The notes below the pieces were generated by a model, which saw only the letters and a program-made list of their open reading frames with translations, ran no database searches and was not told the DNA's origin. Shown here in pieces: positions 37,102-49,900 of a DNA stretch of 64,000 nucleotides. Source of the DNA: Bacteroidales bacterium (GTDB lineage: Bacteria > Bacteroidota > Bacteroidia > Bacteroidales > VadinHA17); NCBI GenBank assembly GCA_018056245.1, contig JAGPFZ010000003.1:49540-113539 (forward strand). Direction: 5' to 3'. The position numbers and the translations under genes are program-made. Positions within the stretch are counted from its first letter, which is position 1, and each line of letters opens with the position of its first letter.

Positions 37102-37413
37102 CTACCGAAAAGGCTTTCTTTGCCCTGGCGATCTAATGAGCAAATGAACTTTTATTTCTCCTTTCTTCCTTACATCTCCTTCGGGATTACGGCCAACACC
37201 CTTTAAAATGTCACTGAATAACCGGATGGTTGTTGAGTCAACAATTAAGACTTCTTTAAATGTCAGTCCAGAGGTCCGGTTGTCCGGCAAATTTTATTTC
37301 TGTATCTTTATCCATGTTGTATAGTTTTTAACCAAAAACCAAATTACAACATTTTGGGTCCCGATATATCGGGATTTTGGGAGTACACCTTATTTTTTTT
37401 ATTTTAGTCGGAC
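37102..37413 (-). mobile_element. IS4-type insertion sequence remnant
   Basis: The minus strand reads as a transposase N-terminus at 37315 (MDKDTEIKFAGQP), which meets a stop soon after, then in another frame a core stretch TFKEVLIVDSTTIRLF with the first DDE Asp, followed by KGVGRNP and IKVHLLIRSPG, ending at 37102. Most of the protein is missing, by an internal deletion and a 3' truncation. The upstream end of the element is recognisable at 37413 (GTCCGACTAAAATAAAA inward) with a 16-bp palindrome inside. The element is inactive and lies 113 bp from tRNA-Asp. Confidence 0.75.
37359..37374. repeat. 16-bp perfect palindrome
   Basis: TCCCGATATATCGGGA, inside the left end of the insertion-sequence remnant, 44 nt upstream of its transposase start. 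It may be a transposase-control hairpin or operator. Confidence 0.6.
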
Positions 37414-37887
37414 AGTAGTGAAAAAGAATATAAAATTGTATAGCCATATAATAAATTACATAAAGATTGTCCAGCATTAGATATAATAAAGAAATGATTA
37501 AGAAGTCTGTAATAAAATTAATAGTATAAAAATCTTTGATTTCACTCGGGATCATCGCCCACAATACAGACCGGGATACGGAATTTTTTATTTGTATAAG
37601 AAAATATTTGCTTTTCCATACGATTTTTGTCAGTTAACCTTCTGTCAAATTTTTTTCTTGCTTCGTTGATTATTTAAGCCTGTTTGTCAAAAAATGTTGT
37701 TTTCTGCTATTTCCGGTGCAACAAATCAATATAGTATAATTGTCACACTTTTAGAATTTAAGTATGAAGCAACCAAAAATATGTTTGAAAAGTCTTGTTA
37801 ATGTGTTAATAATATCTGAAAAATATTGTGTTACAGGTGAAATAAAATTATATATATTCGCTATGAAATACTATGGTATTAAAATGG
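37414..37887. other. Long non-coding stretch upstream of the giant adhesin
   Basis: About 470 bp of A+T-rich DNA between the insertion-sequence remnant and the adhesin promoter. No convincing coding sequence on either strand. Part of the unusually long upstream region of the adhesin gene, so it may hold regulator sites I cannot identify. Confidence 0.5.
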
Positions 37888-37918
37888 TTTTAGTTTTATT
37901 TCTGAAATAAAACTAAAA
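37888..37918. promoter_or_regulatory. Perfect 15-bp inverted repeat upstream of the giant adhesin promoter
   Basis: TTTTAGTTTTATTTC (37888-37902) and GAAATAAAACTAAAA (37904-37918) are exact reverse complements with a single T between. It lies where the -33 box of the promoter with its -7 element at 37933 would be, so it is a probable operator. Without a T-tract in a coding direction it is not a terminator. Confidence 0.6.
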
Positions 37919-37931
37919 ATTATTTTTATTT

Positions 37932-37954
37932 TTTACTTTGACTTTGAAATATTA
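37932..37954 (+). promoter_or_regulatory. Promoter core of the adhesin operon
   Basis: TTACTTTG at 37933-37940 is a near match to TAnnTTTG (7 of 8 positions), giving a leader of roughly 20-25 nt. The block TTTACTTTGACT-nn-GAAATATTA is shared with the DUF1080 promoter at 8533-8555. Confidence 0.5.
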
Positions 37955-37969
37955 TAGAATCTGATTTTT

Positions 37970-40900
37970 ATGAAATTCCGGAAACACTTTCGAGGGATGC
38001 TAAATCTTTATTTAGGGGAAAAAGGTTTTTCTTACTTTATTAAGAGACCTGGAACGCGAAGAAAAAATTTTCTGATTTTGTTTTTCTTGCTAACAATTTC
38101 TTTAATGTTTTTTTCAGAAAACTTACTAGCCATTCACTTGAAATTCTTTCCAAAAAAGTGGGATTCATATACATTATATTCAATTTTGGATTCAAAAGAT
38201 AAATATAGTTTTAGTATATATAATGGTGTTAATAACGAACTTTCACCATTTCCTGCACCCCAAGATGGAGATTATCAAACTCGTGCAACAGGAAGCTGGG
38301 GTGCAAGTACAACCTGGCAGGTAAGGGTATCCGGTGAATGGGCAAATTGTGCCCCGGGCGATTACCCCGGCGTTGCCGCTGGTGCCGGAGATGTTTTCAT
38401 AAACAATGGACATTCAGTTACTCTGAATGTAAGCCCAGCAAATCCTGTTAAGAATGTTATTTTTCAGGATGGTACAACCACTGCTACAACACTCAACCTT
38501 TCAGGACGTACTCTTAATGTTACCGGTAATGTTATTTTAGGATCTCCTGCTTCCGATGCAGGCGACCAGACAATATCACTCGGCAACGGCACCCTGAACT
38601 GCGCCTCGATATTCATGCCCTCAACAGAAGATCCAACATACGACGTTGTTATTACTGCTACTTCCGGCACTATTAATGTAACTGGAAATATAAGGATGGA
38701 AGGTACTTCCGACATAAACAATATAACTTTTACAGGCGCTGCCACAATTAATGTGGGAGGTGATTTTACCGGAGGAGGATTTACATGCTCTACCGGAAGA
38801 ATAAACTATAACGGCACCAACCAGAAGGCAGGTGGATATACATATTATAATCTTAACATCAGTGGCGGAGGAACAAAAAGCCTTGCAGGAGCTGCAACCG
38901 TTACAGGCACACTTACTCTTTCTTCCGGTTTACTGAGGCTCGGAGATTATGACCTGACCCTCACCAACACCACAGCAATAGCCGGCGCACCTTTTAGCTC
39001 GACAAATATGATCGAGACGAATGGAACAGGCCGGTTTATTCGTTCAGCAAATGCTTCTAACCAGAGTTTCAATCGTACCTATCCGGTAGGCAGTAACGGG
39101 TTTTACAATCCATTGGTAATCACCAATCTACCAAATATTACAGCAGCCGATAGAAGCATTTCTTTAAGGGCAGTACCTGAGCCGGCAGGCTCTTTTCCGA
39201 ATTATATCAATAAACACTGGGATATTTCAGTGTCCAACATTACCACAGGTGCGGCTACAAGATTGTCTTTTGCTTATGATGCAGCGGAAGCAGTAGGTAA
39301 TCCTGCAGATTTTCAGTTATATACAAACACCAGCGGAACATGGAACCTGGCAACAGGAGCTTCAGCCAAAGGGGTAAACCCTGCCACATCAACAGGCAGT
39401 GCGACGATTACCGGCTTATGGACTACAGGAGCCCCGGGCACGTTTTATTCATATCAGACAGGCAACTGGGACCAGGCTTCAACATGGACTTTTGATCCCA
39501 GTGGAACAACCGGTCCCGGAACAATGGTTCCCGGAATCGGCGATAAGGTGGTAATACTTTCAGGCCGTACTGTGTTTCTTTCAGGCAATGTAACAACCCA
39601 GAATCTTGACGTTACAATAAACAGCGGAGGCATACTCGACCTATCGGTTTACAGTTTCACAAATGGATTAACCGCCCTAAGGGGTGCAGGCACTTTGAAA
39701 CTCTCTTCTGCAAGTTTTCCTTCTCCTGTCACTACAAACACTTTTGTAACAACCGACGGTGGCATAACAGAATATACGGCTGCTATCACAATGCCTGTGT
39801 ACCAAACTGTATATTACCATCTTTCAATAAGGGCCCCTGGACAGGTAGTACAGATTAATAATCTGACTTTGAACGGTAATCTTCTTGTCCGCCAGGGAAC
39901 ATACCAGATAAATGATGCTACTGCACAAAGGCTTTCACTGATTATTAACGGCGATGTTGTTGTGGACAATGGCGCTGCAATCAGGGTAGGTACCGGGGTT
40001 ACAAATACACAGACATCGCCCCTAGAAATTACCGGAACAACAGGGGGATTCATAAACTATTATGAACTGCATTCACACAGGATTCAGATATATGGTAATT
40101 TTACAAATAATGGTACTGTAAGGTTTACGAATCTTTCATACCCAGTTTACAACAGTTTTCCACCAATAGTCAACGGATCAACTACGGGCTTCGCTACGGT
40201 TTACTTCAACGGATCGAGCGACAAAACATTGACATGTAACGGCCAGACAGATTTTTATAATCTGGTTCTTGACAAAGGTATTGACCAGACTTTTAAGCTT
40301 GTTGTATATTCGACATCTTATAGTAATTTCAGACTTTTTGGAGCTAATATTGCGCCTAGTGATGCTACAGCTCCTGCAACAAATGCAAATCCCAATCTTA
40401 AGAAAGCATTATGGGTAAGGGCGGGAACTCTTGTATTACAGGGACTGGTAGTAATACCGAGTCTTACTGAAGGTACAACTGCAGGGCCTCCTTCAAGTGA
40501 TTTTTATATACCCGGCAGAAGTGCAGTTATACTTGACGGAGCAGGAGTTATAGTTATGTCAACAGCCGATGATTATCGTGAAGTAAATGGTGCTTATAGT
40601 GTAACAGCTCCCGACAACGCTTCAATGGGTATAGATATTGGAACAGGGAACAGCGGTATTTCAGTTTCCGGGAAACTACAGTTGAATAACGGATATCTTT
40701 CCACCAGGGAATCTACGGGTATAATATATTGGAATTATGCACCAGGCCAGTTTATACTGAACGGCGGTACTGTTGATACAAAACAATTCCATTCGTCTCC
40801 GCAAGCAAACAGTCTGATATCTTATTCACAGACTGGCGGAACAATGATTCTCAGAGGTAGATTTAAAAGAACAACTACAACATATACTCCGGAAGGACTC

Positions 40901-43900
40901 GTAAATTCCTCGCTCGACAATTCGAGAGCTTCAGGCGGCATAGATGCTTCTGCAGGTTCTTTCGACATTACCAACAGCGGAGGTGCTAACGGCTTTTCGA
41001 TGACCGGCGGTACAATAAAAGTTTATGATGTATGTGGCAACACATCACCCACTTTTGCTTACAGAATCGCATGTTCTGCTTCCGATATAAACGTAACAGG
41101 CGGAATTGTTGAAATAATTCCGACTTCAGGAACAGTCCCGGCAGAAGATGTAGATTACTTTATTAATACAACGGCACCTTTTGCAAATCTTACTATCAAC
41201 AGAGCAAGCGGAACAACAAAAGTTCAGCTGAATTCAAATCCGGTAACGGTTCTTAAAAACCTCATTGTATCGTCAGGTGAACTTATAGCAAATAATCTGG
41301 ATGTAACCATAGGAGGAGATTTTACTATTGCATCAGGAAGTACATACACACCCGGAAACAATATTACAACTTTCAACGGAACAACTATACAGAATTTTAA
41401 TGTTTATGCTGCACAGACCCTTTACCGGTTGACCATTAATAAACCATCGGGTGTTGAATTGAATTTCGGAGGAACGTCGGGAATAACGATAAGCGTGTTA
41501 AACGAATTCAGACTATTACTTGGAACTCTGAATGATAACGGCAATACTATAAATATTGCAAGAAATGTATATAACTCAGGTACAATAGCCGGTGCCGGCA
41601 AAATTGTTCTTAATGGTACTCAGACTCAGACCATTGACGGAAACGGAGTGTTCGGGAATGTGGAACTTAATAATAATAATGCGGCAGTAGCGCCTGTTTC
41701 GCTTCTTGCAAATATGACTGTAAACGGAACACTTAAATTTTCCCGTGATAAACTGTTTAATATCGGCACATACAATCTGCGACTAAATGGGCAGTCTTCA
41801 ATTGTAAACGCAGGAGCTCTGCGATATATACAGTGTGCAGGAAATAATGGCGATGGGGGAGTGACAAAAGTGTTTTCAACCTCTGAACCTTTTACTTTTC
41901 ATCTCGGCATGGCAAATTATACTCCGGCAACTTATACATTCAACACCGATCCTTCGTCGTATGGTTCAATAACAGTTGTGCCTGTAAATTACGCTCATCC
42001 AAATGTCACAACTGCAGGAAGGAGCCTGACATATTACTGGAAGGTAACCTCTGCAGGTTTCACTCTTGGCAGTGCAACTGTCACTCACGGATATACTTAT
42101 GCTGAAGCCAATGTTGTTACTGGCGGAACAGTGACTGAAAATGAATATGTTGCGGCAAGATTTAATAATTCAACCAGCTCATGGACAAAAGGTACAGCTG
42201 CCGATGTGGATGAAACATTAAACATTATAGGCGAACCGGGTTCAGGCATTTTCCTTGAGAATGTATCATTCATTGATGGAGATTATACGGCAGGTGATGA
42301 TAATCCAGTTGATCCTTTTGGTTCTCCAAAAGTTTTTTACAGCAGGCAATCGGGCCTGTGGACAAATGTAAACACATGGTCTTTAACGGGTCATACAGTA
42401 GATAATCCGCCTTCATTTGCTCCAGGAGCAAATGATATTGTAATCATAGGAGGAAACGATAGTGTCTATCTTGCCACTGATCCCAATGTGCCAAATACTG
42501 GCAGTGTTAGTTGTGCAACTCTTCAGATAGAGGCAGGCTCGGCACTCGATGTTGGATTTAACCCAAGCTCAGTTTTCAGCAGGGTTGTTTCACACCCTAA
42601 CGGTAATGGCAATTTCAGACTTACTACTAATTATACCAGTCCCTCAACTTACGCTTTTCCATCGGGAGATTTTTCTGATTATAATGTGAACAGAGGTACA
42701 ACTGAACTTTATACTACAAATCCTGGTGCCGGTACTACATATTATCTGCCTTCCAACGTCTCGAGCTATGGGAACCTGATTCTTTCTCCTCTTGGAGGCT
42801 CGAATGTTATCTTTGGCAATCTGAGTGTAACTATTTACGGCGACCTGATTACCCGCGGACAGAATGCCGATTCATGGTTTCTTCCTTCATGGGGAACTAC
42901 ATATCCGGGATCTATTGCCACAGTTCCTAAAACTATCACTGTTAAAGGTAATATGGACATTCAGGGTGGCTCACTTATTTGGTATCAGAACGGAACTATT
43001 GCTCAGAACTTTGTCGTTGAAGGCGATGTTAAAGTCGCCACTCTTTCAGCACTTTATATCTGGAGCGGTGCAACAAATCAAAGTATGTCAATAGGTGGAA
43101 GCCTGATTAATAATACAGATGGTCTTACTCATGGCCTTACAACTACATCGAAAGTTGATTTTACCAATATACCGGTCACATTCTTTGGCTCCAATCCGGC
43201 AAGCGTAACTAACACTGCCGGAAATCCTACAACTGTTTTCAGTACTGTAACCGTTAATAAGGGCAATTCCCAGGATGTTACCCTGACAATTGATATTGCC
43301 GGCACTCTTACAACACCAGCAAATAACTGGCTTACACTGCAAAACGGCACTTTAAGGTATATGCGTACCGATCCTTCAACCGATTTCACCATATCAACCA
43401 CAACACCTTTTATTATTCCTGCAACCGCAGGATTATATGTTAATCTTCCGAGCAACTCCGGTAACAGGAATATTCTGATAGGGAATGCTGCAAATAACAA
43501 CGGTGACCTTCTTCTAAACGGTAAACTTACAATCGTTAACAGTAATGTCTATGTAGGACGGACCGGCGGAACGGATGCTAACAATAATGACATAGAATAC
43601 TCAAGTAGTGGGGCATCCGCCATTGAAATTTCAGGCGGGCTCTTAAGAGTTAACGGCCAGATAAGACGTAATCCGTCAAATGCTGCCGGAGTATTAACAT
43701 ATAATCAATCGGGCGGCACAGTGATTATAAACGGCAGGGCATTCATTACTACAAATGCAAAATTCGAAGTCGTTAATGACGGAAGTGAATTTACTATGAC
43801 AGGAGGAACACTGACAATTGTAAGGGGCAATGGTGTTTCAACAACACCTTCTTCACCATTCGGAGATTTATATTTAAGACCTCAGGCGGGTTCTGTAACA

Positions 43901-46900
43901 GGCGGAACTATTGTTTTTGACAATGGGAACACAGCAACGCAGAATTATTTTCTTGATGCAACAATACCTTTATATAATATTACCATTACCGGTTATTCCG
44001 GAAGAACTTCAACCTTGAGGCTACTTGCAAATCCTCTTACAGTTAATGGCAACATGTTGATAAATTCAAACAGCATTCTGAACTCCAATAATATTAATAT
44101 CACTTTTAACGGGAATTTCACAAACTCACCAGGTGCGACAGGTTATGTGTCAGGTACAAATTTATCCACGTTCAGTGCAACAACAGGCTCCTCTTATGCA
44201 GGTGCACAAACACTTACAGGTGTTACAAATTTCTACGACCTTGTTGTAGCGCCTGGTGTATCTTTTACACTTAATAATACGATTACGGTAAATAGAAACC
44301 TCAGCATTCTGACCGGAACTCTTGTGGGTGGAGCAAATACTGTTAATGTTAAAGGCGATTTCATCAACAACGGCAGTTATACGGATAATAATTCAGACGG
44401 GAGCGGTGTTATTTTGAATGGAACTTCGCTCCAGAAAGTATCAGGTACCGGCTCCTTTGCAAGATTAACACTCAATAACAGCGCCGGTGCAAATGTAGAT
44501 AGCGATATTACATTAAGTGAGAACCTTACAATTACGAATGGAATCCTGAATATTAAGAGTAATCTGCTTACACTTGGCGTTAACAGTAATATTCAGGGTG
44601 ATCCTTTCAGCGCGTCAAAACTTATTGTAACAAATGGTGTTTCCGGCAACGGAGGTCTGAGAAAATTTTTTAATACTGGTGCAAACCCGTCCTTTACATT
44701 CCCTTTAGGAGTTTCGGGAAAATATACACCGGCAGTTCTTTCAATAACATCTAACAGCACTGTTGGTTATGTAAAGGTTAACAATATCAACGAACAGCAT
44801 CCGGGGGTTACTGATCCGGATAATGCACTCGATTATTACTGGTCATTGCAAAGTTCAGGATTGACAAATCTTTCAGGAAATATTGTGTTTAGCTATCTTC
44901 AGGAAGATGTTATTGGTTCTCAGGAAAATAACTATTTAGCGGCCCGACTTGAAGTCCCTGGGACTAAATGGACAAGAACACCTGAAGTAAATCCTGCAAT
45001 AAACAGTATAACATTCAATTATTCAGGGACAAATAACCTTGGAGGTGAATATACTGCAGGTATATTTACAGCTTTCCCATCAAATATGCCTGAATATACG
45101 AGCAATAGCAATGGCAACTGGTCAGATAAAACTATATGGACTCAAACAGGTGGTGATCCGTACCCTTGCCCTGACGGAGGACCGAACGGATTTATTGTGA
45201 CAATTGACCATGAAGTTGCACTCGATGCAAATTATTGCACAGCTTACAGAACTACCCTTAACAGTAAACTCAAAGTAGTCAATCCCTATTACGGACATAG
45301 TCTTGGAACCGTTACAGGCAATGGTACTTTGTATCTTGAAAACGGAACTTTCCCTTCAGGCATATTCACCGATTTTCTATCTTGTTCAAATAACTCTACT
45401 ATTGAATATGGAGGTACAGGCACTTATACTATTATCGCCGACCTTTATGACAATATTCCAAAAATACATTTCACGGGAGGCGGGACAAGGGTTCTCCCGG
45501 ATAAAAATCTGACTGTTTGCAAACAATTCCTTATTGACGGTCCCACTGTCGACAACAGTGTATATGACCGGAAGCTGACGATAAAAGGCTCTATGGAGCG
45601 CTACAATACCGGTACATTTATTTCAGGTTCGGGAAGTAACGCAACTGTATCATTTGAAGGAACTTCAGCACAAACTATTGGTGGTATTACAGGTAATTTT
45701 TCAGGTACTAATTCATTCAACAATCTTGAAATCAATAACCCTGCTGGTCTTACAATAAATACCGGTGGCGATATTGAAGTGGCCGGCAATCTGCTTTTAA
45801 CAAATGGACTTATTAATACAAGTTCAACCGGTACCTTAAAATTAAAAAATACATCAACTAATTGTGTTATTCCTTCAGGAGGTTCATCATCATCTTATAT
45901 TTCAGGGCCGCTTACAAAGACAATTAACCAATACGAAGAGTTCTTATTCCCCATCGGTACAGTTAAGGCAGGGCTGCAATACGTGTTGGGAAACAGAATA
46001 AAAGTCTCATCAACACAGTCTGGACCTGTAGACTGGACTGCCGAATATTTTTCGCCAAATACGACCTCATCGGATATAACCACTCCTCTGGTAGCAGCGA
46101 GTTCTCAGGAATACTGGAACCTAAAGACAATATCAGGTTCACAATCACTTATCAGCCTCGGATGGACTCCATCAAGCGACATTACTCCTCTTGTTGCAGG
46201 AGGTTTATCAAATATCAGAGTGGCTCACTATGATTCCGGAACAGGTAAATGGATGGAAGTGCCTACAATTGCTACCGGCGACAATTATTACGGAACTGCA
46301 GCTTCATCGGTTTTACAGATCTTTAATGGTTCTGACAACTTTACACTTGCATCAGTCAGTAGTTTAAAACCCAGAGCACAGTTTACTCCTTCAGGACCTG
46401 TTTGTGGAACAACAGGAATACCTGTGAGCTTTATTTCTCCTGACCCCATACCTTTTAATTATATACTTGAATATACTATTAATGGAGTTCTTCAGGCACC
46501 AGTAACCATTACATCGGCTGATATTCCATATACCCTTTCCACTGCTGTGCCAGGTGTTTATGCATTGACTTCTTTAAAATACAATGGAGGAACTGAGAAC
46601 GGAACTGTTGATGCCACACCGGTTACGACGTATGCTGAACCAACAACGGCTATGGCTGGCCCTGACCAGGCAGTATGCGGAATTACTACTGCTATTCTTG
46701 CCGGAAACACACCTGTTTTGGGAACAGGTTTGTGGAGCATAGTTAGTGGGAACGGAGGAACAATAATTACACCTTCGAGTCCGACCAGCCAGTTCATTGG
46801 CCTCAACGGAAACGTATATACTTTGCGCTGGACTATAAGTAACGGTTTCTGCAATTCAATGGACGATGTGATTATTAATTTCGTCATATCACCTGATGCA

Positions 46901-49900
46901 CCTGCGGCACCTTCCCTGCAGAATTTTTGTCCTGGAGCTACAATTGCAGACCTTGTTGCAACACCACCTCCTGCCTGTACGGTAGACTGGTATGATGCAC
47001 CTGCAGGAGGAACTAAACTTGCTCCCGGAACACCTCTCATTAATAATACAACATATTATGCAGAATCGAATGGTACAGGAGGTTGTGTAAGCAACACAAG
47101 AACGCCGGTATTAACGAATGTTATTGATGATACAAAGCCTGTAATTACCTGTTCATCAGATATTTTGCAAAATATTGATGCCGGTGTATGTACAGCGATG
47201 GTTAATATCCCGGATGCCACTATATCGGATAACTGTGCTATTGATGCACTTACATGGGAAATGACCGGCGTCACGACTGCCTCATCACCGTTGACAGGTA
47301 TTAACCAGATTGGTTCTTATATATTTAATAAGGGTTTAACGGTCGTAACATATACATTAAAAGATGCTTCCGGAAATCAGTCACAATGTTTGTTTAATGT
47401 TACTGTAAAAGATAATATTCCACCGGTAATTACTTTACCTGTACCTCCTGTAATAAATGCCGATGCAGGATGCCAGGCGTCGATTCCCTTAATATCAGCG
47501 ACATTCTCCGATAATTGTACTGCTCAGGGAAATATTATTACCAGCCAGGTGCCTGCCGCAGGGACTATAGTTGGAAAAGGAGTGACGACAGTTACAATAA
47601 CTGCCACAGATGAGGATGGAAATACTGCAAATGAAAATATTGACGTGACGGTCGTGGACGTTACACCTCCCGTGATAATCCCACCGGTAAATCCAACTCT
47701 TGATCTTGACGCTTCTTGCGAGACACTTGTTCCTGATTTCCTTTCAGCACTTGTTGTAACTGACAATTGCACAGCCCCTGCATCAATTATTAAAACTCAG
47801 AATCCAGCAGCAGGAACAGCAATTAACGGAACAGGCACAACAAACGTGAATGTCTATGCAACTGACCTTGAAGGCAATGAAAGCAGCGTTACAGTGGTAA
47901 TTACATCACGTGATGTTACTCCACCCGTAATGTCTTGTAAAGATATCAACCTGTACCTCGACAATACAGGCAGTGCTATTCTGACACCTGCAATGGTTGA
48001 TAACGGCTCGACAGATAATTGTACGCCCGTTTTATCTTATATTCTAAGCAAGACAAACTTTAGCTGTTCAGACATAGGAGCTCCTGTCTCAGTAACGTTG
48101 ACAGGTACCGATGGATCGGGAAATTTATCGAATTGTAATGCATTGATAACAGTTCTGGATTCTGTACAACCTGTTGTAAATGTGAAAACATTTACTCTTG
48201 TTCTTGGGCCAGATGGTACAGGAACACTCCTCCCTTCTGATGTTGATAATGGTTCGTTTGATAATTGCGGTACTATCAGTCTTTCAGTTTATCCAAATAC
48301 GTTTAGCTGCAGCGACCAGGGGAAGAAAACAGTTACGCTTACTGCTGTTGATGTTTATGGCAATTCGGCGTCGAAAGATGTCGAAATTATAATAACTTCA
48401 TCGCTTACAATAAACAGCATTTCTCTCACTAATTGCATTCTGGCCGAACCTTTTGCACTCTATGATTCTGATGTTTCCGGTGGTAATGGTGACTATTCTT
48501 ATTTATGGGACGGTCTGGAAGATGAAGTACATCCCTTTGTTCAAATAATCCCGGAATGGCCTTTCCTTATATTCTCAAATACAAGTACTGCTAAAAATCC
48601 ATTTTTTAACAACCTGATGCCGAATGGTATTTATCATATACAACTTGTTGTTACCGACGGTAATGGATGTAAGGATACTTCAGTTATGACGATTGACAAG
48701 AGTAGCTTGATATTTAATAATATAACTGAAAGACACACAACTGCATGCGAAGGAGAGATTAAAACTTATTCTGTTAATTATGATCCGGATGCAACTTACA
48801 ACTGGGCTATTGAAAATGGTACAATAATTACTACACCACTTAATACAAATGAAGTAGAAGTACAGTGGAATATGGGCATTACCCAAGGTGTTCTTATAGC
48901 TATGATTACTATGCCAAATATTTTAGGGAATCCTTGTGAATCGTCAGTTGTAGATACTGTTACAATAAGCGCAATACCTTTACCGGAATTTGACAATCCA
49001 GCTACTAATGTTTGTTCAAATAATGAAGTAACATATACACTAACAAATACATATACATCTTATGCATGGACTGTTACTGGAGGAGAGACGACAGGCGGCG
49101 GAACTTCGGGTGACAACTGGGTTAAAGTAAGATGGGGCACCGAAGCGACAGGTAAGGTAAGTGTCACAGTCCAGAATGCTTCATCATGTTACAATACAAC
49201 CTTTGTTGATGTAATTATATATAATCTCCAGGGTACTGTAGTTTCGAAATCCGATGTGTCATGTAATGGATTGTCAGATGGTTCTGTAACTGTCGAGGCA
49301 ACGACAGGTACAGGTTTACCGCCATATCAATACTCTCTCGACGGAGGAGCTTATCAGCCGAATGGTACGTTTAACAATATTGCCCCGGGTAACCATTTTG
49401 TAAGAATCCAGGATAAACTTTTATGCACTTTTGATGTTCCGTTTACAATAACACAGCCGACTGTATTACTTGCCAGCATCTCCTCACAAACCAATATTTC
49501 GTGTTATGGCGGCTCTGATGGAAGTGTAACAATTTCAGCATCGGGAGGTAGCTCTCCGTATGAATTTAATATTAATGGCGAACCATTCCAGCCTTCGAAT
49601 GTATTTAGTGGACTAACTGTCGGAGAATATACTGTTATTGTAAGAGATGCAAATCTTTGTACAAGGAGTGTACTTGTTAATATTACACAGCCAACAGCAT
49701 TATCTGGGGTAGTTTCATTACAAACAAATGTTGACTGTAATGGAAACTCTACAGGATCGGTAACTGTGACAGGACTTGGAGGCACACCTTCATACGAGTT
49801 TAGCCTCGATGGTGGACCATACCAGGTTTCAGGTAATTTCACGGGACTTGCTGCAGGTGGTTACAACGTAACAGTACGTGATGCGAACCTGTGCACATTC

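Noticed and set aside
36915-37413. Integrative element at tRNA-Asp
   Set aside because: No integrase, no visible direct repeat of the tRNA 3' end, and only a small IS4-type remnant next to it.
46558-47040. Long antisense open frames inside the giant adhesin gene (for example 160 codons)
   Set aside because: They mirror the biased Thr/Gly/Asn codons of the sense frame; no family features and no promoters.
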